A stretch of 64,000 bases of DNA from Trichaptum fuscoviolaceum (GCA_910574455.1 CAJSYZ010000011.1:4076941-4140940); one strand, 5' to 3'. Shown: positions 23,191 to 35,877, counted from the first letter of the stretch. The notes: generated by a model from the letters alone, not told the origin. Translations and numbers: made by a program.

Positions 23191-23726
23191 ATGTCTGAAG
23201 TGCGTGCGCCCGCACTTCTCAGAATGGCACAGCTTGGCCTCTTCTCCCCGCTCCGTCGGGATTTGACTATTTGGGTGTTGGCTCTTCTTTCTCTCTTCAT
23301 TGTGTTTGGCGGTGCTCTCGTAAGTTTCTTACTGTTCTTTGCGCTGCCTGCTGACGCGTCTTTGTCAGGTTCTTGATGTCAACTTCCTTCTCGGATACCC
23401 TTGTCCTCGACGTCACCCTGTTGTTTCTCTGGCGCGTATTTCCTTTCCTTTCAATTGTCTCTTGCTAACGCATACCTAGAACTTGCGAGCGTTGCTATGC
23501 ACACGGTTGACAGCTTTGCATTTGGGCTCGGCGGTTTTTTGGTTGGCGAGCGCCACCATGTGCTTGGTAAGTGCTTGAATCTCCGTTACAGTGACGTACC
23601 TCATTTAACATGTCCATAGTTACATCTGCGCAGACCACTTTTGAGAAAGATAAGTCATCACTCATTCATTCTCCTGTAATCACGTTTCTGACTTTCCCTT
23701 CCAGTTTGACAACTCTTGTCTGCTGA
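23191..23726 (+). CDS. Possible small membrane protein, four exons (unit A)
   Basis: ATG 23191 opens a frame with one hydrophobic segment (LTIWVLALLSLFIVFGGAL). Joining four exons across gtaagt...tcag, gtattt...ctag and gtaagt...atag introns keeps one frame to a TGA at 23724-23726. The second half includes VLDVNFLLGYPCPRRH and HTVDSFAFGLGGFLVGE. I do not recognise the family. Support is only the consistent intron phases and the membrane segment. An identical copy lies at 33480-34015. Confidence 0.35.
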
Positions 23727-24564
23727 CCATTGCCTTGCAGACCATCCCAGAATTATTTTCTTATTTTCGTAGTTAATTGCATGTATTAGACCGGGCCCGG
23801 CATTTTAAAACTCCTTTTTGACTTTGACCCTCCACTCCGCTTTTTAATTCTTCTCCGTCTTCTGGACTCGGCGCTCGCTTTGGACTTGTGGCTTGAGACT
23901 CGGACATGGAGGGGGAACTTATGCTCGTATATACCGAGACCATGCCCGTACGTGGCGCCGCCTGATTTGCGCGGTTCCAGTTCGGTCAGTGAGCTTCCTT
24001 CCCTCTCTTCAATTCAATCATGTACTGACGTGCGTACCAATCTTACACCTGCACGCATGCAAGGTAAGCTAGCTTAACCTTACGTCTTCAATTAAATCTA
24101 ACTTGGACACCATAGTTATGTTCGTCTGTATAAGGGTCTATAGCAGGTAAGCTATGTTCGTCTTCTTCATTATTCCTTATTAACTTGCCTACATACCTTC
24201 AGGTGTTGTAGATATAGTAGATAGATATTTTGCTGCAATTTAAATCATTTTTGACTCGGAATTTATGTGTGTGCAAGTTCAAATTAAATTAAAGTGCAAG
24301 AGTTTGAGTCTGAACCTCAGTAGCACAAGGACGGTCTAGCATACCACCTTAATCTACCTTCTATTCAACTCACGCACAAGTGTAATCAAAGCTCTGACAA
24401 TAAATATTTTTACCTGATGTCTAACATCATGCCGGCTCACCCTGTCTGGGATATGCACATGCAGCCGCATCTACTCGAGGGTCTCCGTGTACGCAATAGA
24501 AGATAGCAAGCTCGGGTCAGTGGTGATATGAGCTGGATGAGCTCTGGTGGATGTTGCACGTCGG

Positions 24565-24660
24565 ACAGGTTTGCAGGTGGTTGTCCTGCTCAAGCAGGCC
24601 GAGTATGCCTCAGGTGTGTTTCCCGTCTTCACCAAATTAGCTGACTATCAACAACAGTCC
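24565..24660 (+). pseudogene. Decayed CFEM exon relic (unit A)
   Basis: Bases read LQVVVLLKQAEYASG then VFPVF. This aligns with the end of CFEM exon 2 and its intron donor in copy 1 (LQAAVQLQQAECASG then the intron). The last cysteine is Tyr. It sits 160-250 bp upstream of the CFEM copy 2 start, so it is probably the remains of an older tandem CFEM gene. The unit B counterpart is at about 34854-34949. Confidence 0.6.
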
Positions 24661-24817
24661 CTGCCCGCTCTTCACCTCAACCAACTCTTCTGGTCCGCAC
24701 CCGCTGCGTCCGGCACAACCACGATGGCCTCCACGAACAACAAATTGCCTTTGCTTCCTCAATCCGCCAACGGACCAGCTTGAACGACCTCAACGACTCT
24801 CCAAGTAAGGAAGAAAG

Positions 24818-25586
24818 ATGTTCACGAACAAGGCAATCCTGTTTGTCGGCGCTGCACTGAGCTTCCTTGCGTCGGGCGTTCAGGCGCAGTCGAGCTCTGG
24901 CACGAGCGCGGTTGGAAGCCCAACGGGCGGCATTGACACGTGTTTGCTCACCTGCGTCACTTCTGCTGCCGCCAGCGCGGGCTGTTCTAGCTTGAGCGTC
25001 TCCTTGCTTTACTGTTTCTTTGATCACCGTTAGCTGACTTAACCTCCTTCTTCTACCTTTGCTTCTCGTACCTTACGTGCGCGTGCCACCTGGACGACGT
25101 GGACGAACTTGGAAACCAGACAGCTCGGACCTGACATGTGTGTGCTCATCGACGACGTTCCAGGCGGCAGCGACGAGCTGTCTGCAGGCAAACTGCACGG
25201 CCGCGGATCTGCAAGCGGCCGTCCAGCTCCAGCAGGCCGAGTGCGCCTCAGGTGCGTTCTGCCTTCTTTTCGCACACCCCTCTACATAAAATATAACTGA
25301 TCAAACACCACTGGCAGTTTCCGGTGCGACGTCCATCCCGCTCTCTTCCACCACCGGCCTCTCGACGTCGACGCCCCCTGCTACTTCCCCCGCGTCCACA
25401 GGCACGGGCACGGCGACCTCCCCCGCGACGACGTCCTCGGGCTCCGCATCGAGTACGACCAGCACACCCGCCGCGACGAGCAGCAGCAGCGCAGCCGGCG
25501 CCAAGGTCCTCCTTACTAGCACGGGCACGCTGACAGCCGCGGTCGTCGGCCTACTTGGGATGGGTGTCGGCGCGCTGGTTCTCTGA
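24818..25586 (+). CDS. CFEM-domain GPI-type surface protein, copy 2, altered first donor
   Basis: By homology with copy 1 the exons are 24818-24993, 25124-25251 and 25318-25586 (190 residues). It has the same signal peptide (MFTNKAILFVGAALSFLASG), eight CFEM cysteines, Ser/Thr/Pro linker and hydrophobic GPI-type tail ending GALVL. The first intron donor is GAGCGT here, where copy 1 has GTACGT, so the canonical GT is missing. The next GT, 4 nt downstream, does not give a frame that keeps the domain. Correct splicing is therefore doubtful, and this may be a recent pseudogene. It is convergent with subtilase copy 2. Confidence 0.6.
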
Positions 25587-26452
25587 GGTCAAGACGGGAC
25601 GGTAGGACCTAAAAAGAACGCGATGCGGTTGCAGTCCTCCTGCGTTAAAATGTACTTGTTTTTCTTTGCAAGCGGATAGTGTTTGTCCAACCAAATTCTT
25701 TTCTGTTTCTCTGTATATCAGTCTATCTGACAGTCTGCGTCTGTTTCTTTATCTTACCGGTAAAAAAAAGGAAATAACAAATAAGCCTTCCACGCACCTC
25801 CCTCCTTCCCTTGTGTTCGTGTTTTCATTTTGAAAGCATTCAATTCTCAACCTAACATCGATCTCATTTGGTATCTTGGTCCGATATGAACAGACGAAGA
25901 AACCGAAGAGATATGGCTTAAACTATTACTGTTGCTATCACTGCTCTTGCTGACGCTGTGCGCAATGCAGGCGGGGACTTTCGACTTTATTCTGCGTAAC
26001 AAAAGAAAGATAAAGAGGGAAATGTGTGTGAAACTTATACTTGTAGATCTTTCATTTGTATTAGTCCCAAGCATGGGGTTGGGTACCAGTGCCAGTGACC
26101 ACTTCGTGTTCCGATACAAACCTGGACACGGGACATGATGCGAGAAGTCCCGACCAGGGAACTCAATCTGTTCATTGTAAGATGCAGTCACATCAAATAT
26201 CACACAAACCAAAGTCCTTCGCACATAGCCAGAGAGCAAATAGATAAATATATATATGTGTGGGTATGTGTATGTACTGCAGAAAGTGTAAAGTACCAGA
26301 TATCTACAAGCCCAGAAAGCAAAAACGCGACGAAACGAGTGTGTGAATGAGTCCTACAACATAAGAAACAGCATCCAAAATATCCCATGAGCAATCATCC
26401 AGAGCACCTAGTTGCAAGAACGAAAAAGAGAATACAAGTGACAGCCTTCTAT
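25587..26452. other. Convergent intergenic region, nothing recognised
   Basis: Contains the 3' flanks of CFEM copy 2 and subtilase copy 2, including the conserved gtgtaaagtaccagatatct block near 26287. Repeated at 35878-36743. Confidence 0.4.
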
Positions 26453-29400
26453 CTAATCTGAGCGCGTCGCGTTCGCTCTCGAAATCTTACTAAAGACAGG
26501 CGACACCCAGCGCTCAAAGTCCTCTTCCCTTGCGCGGTCACCCGTAACGCGGAGCGCGCGCACGAGCACGCGATACACGCCGGCTGGAATCGGCGACCCG
26601 TTTGCGAAGGTCGCGTTCATGGGGAAGACGTTGTACCCGCCTTTGTCTGCGTCCTTTAGGCAGACAAAAAAGAAGTCAGAATCAGAATTGGGTAAGAATG
26701 GGAGAGGAACGCACGGGTGAGTCGGAGTTGCGCGGGATGTAGGTCTGCTCGACGAGGTTCCCGAGCGTGGGCACAGGGCCTGAAGACGAGATGTTCACCG
26801 TCGGTTCCACGAGGTCAACCGTGAACAACGGCGTCGCAAACACCAATCTGCGTCATTGTTCTCCATCAGACCATACACTAGATGGTGATAGCTCATGACA
26901 CTCACCGCGAAAGCACACTCGGCACGTCCTTCCCCACAAACGTATAATTCCTTGCCTCCCCGCCCTTCTGCGCTCCGCCCGTCGCATCCAGCAGCGCCGG
27001 CAGCTTCTCGCCAAAGAACGTATCCGTGTCGTCCAGCACCTGCTTGTCCTTTATCGACGCGGCCAGGCCGAGGTACGACACGTGCAGCGTCTCATGCAAC
27101 GAGTCGATCTCGATGAAGCCCGAGTACACGGGGAACGACGAGGCGTCGACGTCTTTGGGTGCGGTGAACTGTGCGGTGATGGTTTGCGACTCGCCGGGGA
27201 AGAGGAGGACGAAGTCGTCTGAGAGGGAGACGTGCGCGTATTGCGTGTTGAGAGGGACGGGTCCGTCGGACGGGAAAATCGTGCCCTGTAAGTTTGATCA
27301 GCAGTGGGTTGAAAGAGATGAATGGAAGGCCACTCACCTTTTTGATAGTCTCAGCAGTTCCCGCAGGAGTGTGTCGTAGCCAGTATGTCTTTGGGTAGAA
27401 GTCATTATTCGTGATGGTAAACTCATGCCTGCGCAAACAGTCAGTTCAGGTCGCAGAAAAGATCCACGTCCACTCACTCTCCCGAAAAAGTGCGCCGTGT
27501 CGTTCAACAGCAGCTCGCCCGGGCTCACCGCCGTCTTGTAATGAATTGCATTGTACACATTCACAAGGCCCGCCCCCTGCTGGCTCACCGTCTGGTACGG
27601 ATCCGCATCCGTATGGCTGCTCCCCACGCGCGTGCTCGTCGTCTGGAACAGCGTGCGCGCGCCCCTCGCGACCTCTGCACTCTTTCCCTTCACTGCAAGC
27701 AGCAGTGCGCTCGAGCCCGCGAGGAACGGCGTCGCCATGCTCGTCCCGCTCTCGACGCCATACCCGCCGAGCTTCAGCGGCAGCGTCGACAGGATGTTTC
27801 CCCCTGGCGCGGCGACGGCGGGCTTGAAGTACATGTCGGAGGTGGGCCCGTAGGAGGTGAAGGAGGAGATGAGGCCCCCAGAGGCGTCAGGGAAGTTGAA
27901 GAGACCGCCGGATTGGGGGAAAGAGAGGGTGATGTTCGCGTGGGCGGCGAATTGGGAGGCGAGCTGGGATGATGGGTGAGTTAAAGGCCAAACACAGACT
28001 GAGTATGCTTACGAATTCGCCATCAGCAGCTTGAATGAGTGCAGCCTGTTTGAACGATCCCGCCGAGATGGCAGCGAAGCCACTTCCGTTGCTGTAAAGT
28101 TATCGTGAACATTAGCTAGTATAATTGAACAGGAAAGACACCTACTCGTAGATCAAAGCAACCTTCGCGCCCTTCGCGGCTATGTTATTGAGTTTTTGCT
28201 CCTGCGATCACATATCAGCCACCAACTTCTGCATTGAATGTAGCAGAACTCACAAAAGTGCAAGTACCTCGACGGACAACAACAACAAACTTCGAAAGAT
28301 CCGGCGTGCCTTCCGGCAGCGGGTTGCACGCATCGTCCGCGATGGTCGTGTTCGTTGATGTCGCGTACACTGGGAGCGCGCCCGTGATATTGAAGGGCAG
28401 CGTCTGGAAGTACGTGATCGGGTCATGCACGACACCGCCGACCGTCGCGTTCTGCAGCGGGATCATCGTGTTGTCTAAGCTCGCGACGCTGATGGCGTCG
28501 ATCGCGTTCCCCGGGCTGCTCGTGTACCACGACCCGAACGCGCCGTCATTGCCCGCGGCGATGGTGACGATGCGCCCGGACGCGGCGAGGCGCGAGGCGA
28601 CGGTGGAGGATGTGGAGGACGTCCAGCCGTCTGAGCCCCCGATGGAGAGCGTGATGATGTCCTGGCCGTCGGCGTTTGCGCGAAGGAGTGCGTCGACGAT
28701 GACTGGAAGAGATTCATTAGGGTTATGAAGGGAAAAGGTAAGAAAGGAACGCACTATCGTCAGGGACAGATCCGGTGCAGCCAAACACGCGGTACGAGCT
28801 GAGGGCGGCCTCGTATGCAACACCGGAGATATTGAACTCGTTGCCTGGGTTCGCGCCAATGATGCCTGCGACGTGCGTTCCGTGGCCGTTGCACTCGTCC
28901 AAGGGATCAGAGTCGGGGTGGGGGGTGTTGGTGCCTTCGTGAAGTGAGATAGAGTAAAGAATGCGCACTCATAGGGCTCACCGTCAAATGCGTCGCCAAC
29001 GAAGTCATATCCACCAACGACTTTCTTGTCCGCACCTATACCACTGCCCAGCGCAGGGTGGTTGTAATCAATGCCCGTATCGATGCTAAAGTGACAAGAG
29101 TCAGCCTTTGGCTATCGTTCTGCGTCTGGATGACTTACATTCCAATCTTGATTCCTTTGCCAAATACACCTTCCTTGTGTAGCCTATCCACGCCCTATTC
29201 CGAGGTGAGTGAAATTGAAAGAAATCTCCATGAAGGTAACTTACAGTCAAGACATGCGTGGACTGCGTATCGGGAGGAAGCTTGGGATCATTTCGCCCCG
29301 TAACGACGTGCTTGCTGAAAGGCCTAAGAAGAGAAGTCGGTTATGCGCTGATATAAGATGAAGCGGCAATGGACGTACTTGGGAGGGGGGATGAGGATGA

Positions 29401-29690
29401 CAGGCCGAACAGCCACAACGCCATCCGTTTCTGCGAGCTTGGATATATCCTAAGACCCAATAGTCAGTGTCACGAACAGTGGCAAGGACAAGAAACGTAC
29501 ATCAGGATTATGCAATGTGACACTGGCACCCGCAAACACGCCCTCCTGCTTATACTCCGTGTCCACCGAGAAGCCGACACCACGCTTCTTCAGCGATCGA
29601 TACACGCTCTCATGAGGCGACTCAATCTCAAGGTGCGCACCGGTGTCGCGTTTGCCGGGAATATCGGAGACCTTGCCGACCTCGATGATG
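26453..29690 (-). pseudogene. S8 subtilase copy 2: hybrid, 5'-deleted and frameshifted
   Basis: The 5' four-fifths are as in copy 1, including the same loss of start and signal peptide at 29690. The 3' end (26453 to about 26850) follows copy 3 (ending ANATRSD). The stretch of about 26850-27220 has private variants. An extra A in the run at 27485-27489 (five against four in both other copies) shifts the frame just before the HEFTI exon and gives a stop within three codons of the junction. Catalytic Asp, His and Ser segments are all encoded upstream of the shift. It is doubly broken unless the single-base insertion is an assembly error. Confidence 0.8.
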
Positions 29691-32600
29691 GGGAAAGGAG
29701 AGGAGATGAAAGTTCCTATGCTGAACAGTGATTTCGAACGTCAGCTTCCCGATAGACTCGTTGCATCCAACAGATCCATATGCGCGTCGAGATAGAGTTG
29801 AAGGCCAGTGCATGAAGTCACGGCGCTCTTTGACTGCCCTAAAGTGAAGATGACACATTCAAGTTATTTCCATAAAAGGGACAAATTCCCACATTTTTTG
29901 AAAAAGTACGCTAGTCCACGACCCCTTTGCAGTACATTTTGGTAAAGTGACACGGACGGCCGTGTTCTGGTTATCTATCTACTGACTACGCCCGTGGATC
30001 GTCGCCGTCCAGCAGTCTGCAAGGCAATAGTCGATGTGGCCACTACCATTGCAAAGGGTATGTAAATATCCATTCTTCTGTCAAATGCAACCAAATTGAC
30101 ATACCTCAGTTGTCGCGCGCAGACCCTCCTTCCGCGACCCTCGCAAAGAGAACGCACGCTGCCGCAATTTGCCATTGTGGCAATACCTGTTTGCGCAAGT
30201 AGGTCAGACAAGGTCGGTACCCGTAATCAAGACAACTCACGTTATGAAAGAGAATGCATCCTACCGCAATAGTCAAACTTGTGCCCGCCGCCAGTCAACA
30301 CCATCCGACGTCGAACCTGCTGGTTGAGGTGATATAAGCACATTTGGGCTGGTGTCACTTGATGACGTGTCTGGAAGGTGAGCAACGTCCAAATTCCGAA
30401 TACTACACTTTAGGACATTCAGTAGCTGTGCGTTCATTTGAACTTGAAAGCAGTCGAGTCCTGAAGAAAGATCTCGACGCTCATTGCGCAAATCGACCTT
30501 GCCGCCTAACTCATATATGTAAATATTGATGCTTTTGTTAAATGCAACTAACATACCTCTGTGCACACGCACGTGCAAGGAACACCTGAATCCTTCGTGA
30601 CACCAGAGACCAGCACGGACGAGAAGGAACCTTCGGACTAAGCGCCCATTTAGCGTTGGCCGAGCCCATGAATAACACCTGAATAAAATGTAAGTAACTG
30701 TCTCTGTCACTTATACAGTCAAATAAACTCACAAATAGATAGCCAGGAAACACGTAACCTAAGGAAAGATCTGCCATGTGAGTAACCAGGCATTATCAAG
30801 TGACAGATGAGACACTTACCACCACCATAGTATGAGGAGCCAGTGTCGGGTGGCAACGTGAGGAACAATAGTCACGAGAGCGGAATAATGGGAATATGCA
30901 CCAGCATAACAGCATAAGGAGGGTCTGGTGAGCTGGTCACCGCTTCTTGCAAGCCTTTATAGCCACGTCCCTTGGTCTGTGCGAGCTCCGCATTCCAAAT
31001 CTGTTTGCAAGAGGCCTCGCTTCCATCAGGCGAGTTCTACTCGGCAATTTATTTCCTCGCTTCTCCGGCATAGCATGCGCGCATCGTCCGCTCGATCACT
31101 TTGCACGCAACCGAGTACTCAGGGCGGAAGGATTTTGACGCATTGACCACTTGAAAGTGCCGCTCGCGCGGCGTCGATACATATATATATTGTTGGTCAG
31201 ACCTCTACACTGCTGCTTGCCAGCTTCAAATACATATATACTTCTTCATTCATTCGTGAAGACATATTCAGATGTTGCAGAGGATTTCAGGGTCACAACT
31301 AAATGATTGGAAGCTGTGTGCGTGCCTTCTACGTCTTCTTCTTGCTTATTTCTTATGTTGCATAATAGAACACCACTAGCGACGCTTGTGCGCTTCCGAT
31401 CCATATATACATTGCTGGTCAGGCCCCGCTCGGCGGCCTTTGATCCATATATATATTATTATACAGACCCTGCTCAGCGGGTGTTGATCCATATATACAA
31501 TACCAATTCAGTGCCAGAATTAATCAAGCTCAGCTATTATGTGTCCCTCACCAGACTTGTTGCTTGCCTACTTCTGAGAATTAGAGTTGATCAAAGCCCT
31601 GTCAGTCGGACACCACACACACTTCATTTGTGCATCAATGCACCGTGACCGCCGCTCGGCGGGACACGATACATATATACAAAGCATTGCATGGGTTTCT
31701 CGAGTCGAAAGGGTGTACCAAAAATAATTCAGGGGCTGTGAGCCAATTGCCCGTCTGAATCTCGGTTCTCTCAGCTCTTCCATACACGGGGCTGTCAGTA
31801 AGCGGTGAACTGTCTCCGAAGGCGGAACTCGCAAGCTTCCGTGTCCCTGCAATGGTACACAGTATCAATCTTTGGCTTGCAGAAATCTACTTCACAAATG
31901 TCTGGATGCAAAGGAAATGAAGAAAATATTGTACACTGCTGAAACCAGCAAGGAACTGGGCCTCGGGAGGAGATACAGCATTCAGGTTCACTGCACCAAT
32001 CTCCTGTCTCAATCTCGGGAGAAAGCCTTCATTGCAGTAGCGAAAATCTCTCATGTACGTCAATTTGCGCTTAAATCCTATCCTTCTGTGTGCGCCACTT
32101 GCAGGAGTTCAATACAGCAAGTAGCTCATTATTAAAGGAACAGTAAGAGCTATACCTTTAATTATCTGACCTTGGACGTGCTCGGCAGATTCAAAAACAT
32201 ACATAGTTTGCTCAAACGAAGGTTTGCAAAAGAGTATTACCATATTGGGAATGACAACAGCGGCAAACCGTTGTTTGCATGTTTCTTCTCTTCCACATTG
32301 ACCCTTCTTGACACAGTTCTTTCTACACATTCTGACAACAGCTTCTATGCGCAGGCGACACACGGGACCGCCAAGGAATGCTAATTTGGTCCCAGATGCG
32401 GTGGAATTACAGATCTCGGCTATGTGTTGTCCAACGGGCGCTTTCTCTCCTGCCCGTGGAATTCTTCGTCTTTAGGCCATCCTCTCCCTTCTACAGCCAT
32501 TGGATACCTATCTGTATACATATGATATCTATACTGGCCCTATAATGCACCGAAATCTGCATTTCTGTGGCTGGATTTCTTGCACCAGGACAAAGCTTGC

Positions 32601-33479
32601 AAATGATTGCAGCAAGATTCTCCGGAGTTCCCCTCCGCATTCCGCACAGATTTCTGGCCGATTTGCGGATCTGGAAGAATAGGCGACAGGAGGCATCGGC
32701 TATCTGACGAAGGTTATGTGGTTGCTGTGTCCGTTTTGCTCTCTGCCTTTCTGCAAAGGCTGGCAATGCTCTTGGCTTTGCATCCTTGCCAGGATGATTT
32801 CATTTGCACAGCAGCACGTATGCCTGCTGAACAGCCTTTGAGAAGGGTTATCTGTGAGTGCATTCAGTCAAACTGCTTGCTTTCTGTCTTCTAAATCGGT
32901 GCATTGCATGCATATTGCAAGCGAGAATCTTGGAACGGGGTCTATTGACAACTGACTGGCAAGTTGTCTAGACTTCAGTCTCTGCTTCCTGACACCAAGC
33001 GAAGACCTGTAATAAGTTCCGGCAATGCAAGAGTGTTTCAAGCTTGAACTAAGCGATGACAGGCCGCCCAGAACGCGTGACAATCTATTGCACACACTTG
33101 CGTGAGTCTACCTTTCTTCACTCAAGAACTTGCATTAATTCCTATGTTTCTGCTATGCAGATACTAGCAACAACTTATGAACTATAGGAGACGGTGCATG
33201 CAGGGCGAAACACCAGCAGGAGCAAGAAGAAAACAATTTATTACGTGCATGATCGACGCTAGCTACGCAAGCTGCAAAGCGGTGAACTCAGAGTCCGTGA
33301 GCAACCCGTGAACCGGTTGCCCTTCTTTAATTCCCATCAGACCTTCGCCGTGAGACCTGCAAGGCAAGCGAGGTCTCACAGGAGATATAAGCTTGCGCAC
33401 CCGCACCAAGCAATGCTTGGGCTTCATGCCCCAGCTGTTCTCCGTCTGAGCCAGACTCCTTGTAGGGTAGCTCCCGTGG
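29691..33479. other. Spacer of duplicated unit B, no certain gene
   Basis: Copy of 19400-23190, including the AT-box repeats (about 31161-31691). No family recognised. One GA dinucleotide is missing near 32233 relative to unit A. Confidence 0.35.
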
Positions 33480-34015
33480 ATGTCTGAAGTGCGTGCGCCC
33501 GCACTTCTCAGAATGGCACAGCTTGGCCTCTTCTCCCCGCTCCGTCGGGATTTGACTATTTGGGTGTTGGCTCTTCTTTCTCTCTTCATTGTGTTTGGCG
33601 GTGCTCTCGTAAGTTTCTTACTGTTCTTTGCGCTGCCTGCTGACGCGTCTTTGTCAGGTTCTTGATGTCAACTTCCTTCTCGGATACCCTTGTCCTCGAC
33701 GTCACCCTGTTGTTTCTCTGGCGCGTATTTCCTTTCCTTTCAATTGTCTCTTGCTAACGCATACCTAGAACTTGCGAGCGTTGCTATGCACACGGTTGAC
33801 AGCTTTGCATTTGGGCTCGGCGGTTTTTTGGTTGGCGAGCGCCACCATGTGCTTGGTAAGTGCTTGAATCTCCGTTACAGTGACGTACCTCATTTAACAT
33901 GTCCATAGTTACATCTGCGCAGACCACTTTTGAGAAAGATAAGTCATCACTCATTCATTCTCCTGTAATCACGTTTCTGACTTTCCCTTCCAGTTTGACA
34001 ACTCTTGTCTGCTGA
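33480..34015 (+). CDS. Possible small membrane protein, four exons (unit B)
   Basis: Identical in structure to 23191-23726: one membrane segment and three phase-consistent introns. No family recognised. Being inside a fresh duplication, its conservation is not evidence of selection. Confidence 0.35.
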
Positions 34016-34853
34016 CCATTGCCTTGCAGACCATCCCAGAATTATTTTCTTATTTTCGTAGTTAATTGCATGTATTAGACCGGGCCCGGCATTTTAAAAC
34101 TCCTTTTTGACTTTGACCCTCCACTCCGCTTTTTAATTCTTCTCCGTCTTCTGGACTCGGCGCTCGCTTTGGACTTGTGGCTTGAGACTCGGACATGGAG
34201 GGGGAACTTATGCTCGTATATACCGAGACCATGCCCGTACGTGGCGCCGCCTGATTTGCGCGGTTCCAGTTCGGTCAGTGAGCTTCCTTCCCTCTCTTCA
34301 ATTCAATCATGTACTGACGTGCGTACCAATCTTACACCTGCACGCATGCAAGGTAAGCTAGCTTAACCTTACGTCTTCAATTAAATCTAACTTGGACACC
34401 ATAGTTATGTTCGTCTGTATAAGGGTCTATAGCAGGTAAGCTATGTTCGTCTTCTTCATTATTCCTTATTAACTTGCCTACATACCTTCAGGTGTTGTAG
34501 ATATAGTAGATAGATATTTTGCTGCAATTTAAATCATTTTTGACTCGGAATTTATGTGTGTGCAAGTTCAAATTAAATTAAAGTGCAAGAGTTTGAGTCT
34601 GAACCTCAGTAGCACAAGGACGGTCTAGCATACCACCTTAATCTACCTTCTATTCAACTCACGCACAAGTGTAATCAAAGCTCTGACAATAAATATTTTT
34701 ACCTGATGTCTAACATCATGCCGGCTCACCCTGTCTGGGATATGCACATGCAGCCGCATCTACTCGAGGGTCTCCGTGTACGCAATAGAAGATAGCAAGC
34801 TCGGGTCAGTGGTGATATGAGCTGGATGAGCTCTGGTGGATGTTGCACGTCGG

Positions 34854-34949
34854 ACAGGTTTGCAGGTGGTTGTCCTGCTCAAGCAGGCCGAGTATGCCTC
34901 AGGTGTGTTTCCCGTCTTCACCAAATTAGCTGACTATCAACAACAGTCC
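34854..34949 (+). pseudogene. Decayed CFEM exon relic (unit B)
   Basis: Duplicate of the relic at 24565-24660, with the same LKQAEYASG segment in place of the CFEM exon-2 end. Confidence 0.6.
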
Positions 34950-35106
34950 CTGCCCGCTCTTCACCTCAACCAACTCTTCTGGTCCGCACCCGCTGCGTCC
35001 GGCACAACCACGATGGCCTCCACGAACAACAAATTGCCTTTGCTTCCTCAATCCGCCAACGGACCAGCTTGAACGACCTCAACGACTCTCCAAGTAAGGA
35101 AGAAAG

Positions 35107-35877
35107 ATGTTCACGAACAAGGCAATCCTGTTTGTCGGCGCTGCACTGAGCTTCCTTGCGTCGGGCGTTCAGGCGCAGTCGAGCTCTGGCACGAGCGCGG
35201 TTGGAAGCCCAACGGGCGGCATTGACACGTGTTTGCTCACCTGCGTCACTTCTGCTGCCGCCAGCGCGGGCTGTTCTAGCTTGAGCGTCTCCTTGCTTTA
35301 CTGTTTCTTTGATCACCGTTAGCTGACTTAACCTCCTTCTTCTACCTTTGCTTCTCGTACCTTACGTGCGCGTGCCATCCTGGACGACGTGGACGAACTT
35401 GGAAACCAGACAGCTCGGACCTGACATGTGTGTGCTCATCGACGACGTTCCAGGCGGCAGCGACGAGCTGTCTGCAGGCAAACTGCACGGCCGCGGATCT
35501 GCAAGCGGCCGTCCAGCTCCAGCAGGCCGAGTGCGCCTCAGGTGCGTTCTGCCTTCTTTTCGCACACCCCTCTACATAAAATATAACTGATCAAACACCA
35601 CTGGCAGTTTCCGGTGCGACGTCCATCCCGCTCTCTTCCACCACCGGCCTCTCGACGTCGACGCCCCCTGCTACTTCCCCCGCGTCCACAGGCACGGGCA
35701 CGGCGACCTCCCCCGCGACGACGTCCTCGGGCTCCGCATCGAGTACGACCAGCACACCCGCCGCGACGAGCAGCAGCAGCGCAGCGCGGCGCCAAGGTCC
35801 TCCTTACTAGCACGGGCACGCTGACAGCCGCGGTCGTCGGCCTACTTGGGATGGGTGTCGGCGCGCTGGTTCTCTGA
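35107..35877 (+). pseudogene. CFEM copy 3, frameshifted, GPI tail lost
   Basis: Homologous to copy 2 (exons 35107-35282, 35414-35541, 35608-35877) with the same GAGCGT in place of the first donor. One extra base near 35786 changes the Ala-Gly junction after the Ser run. The frame then reads SAARRQGPPY and stops at TAG 35808-35810, so the hydrophobic C-terminus is out of frame. If real, the product would lack its membrane anchor and be freely secreted. The extra base is one of five indel-only differences between the duplicate units, so an assembly error is a serious alternative. Confidence 0.65.

Larger units (their letters stand above)
16929..26581. repeat. Tandem segmental duplication, unit A
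   Basis: Near-identical to 27221-36872 (unit B) with an offset of 10289-10293. I saw five small differences: +1 at 27485-27489, -2 near 28217, -2 near 32233, +1 near 35385 and +1 near 35786 in unit B. I saw no substitutions. It contains most of subtilase copy 1, a spacer, a small hypothetical gene, a CFEM relic, CFEM copy 2 and the 3' end of subtilase copy 2. Confidence 0.9.
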
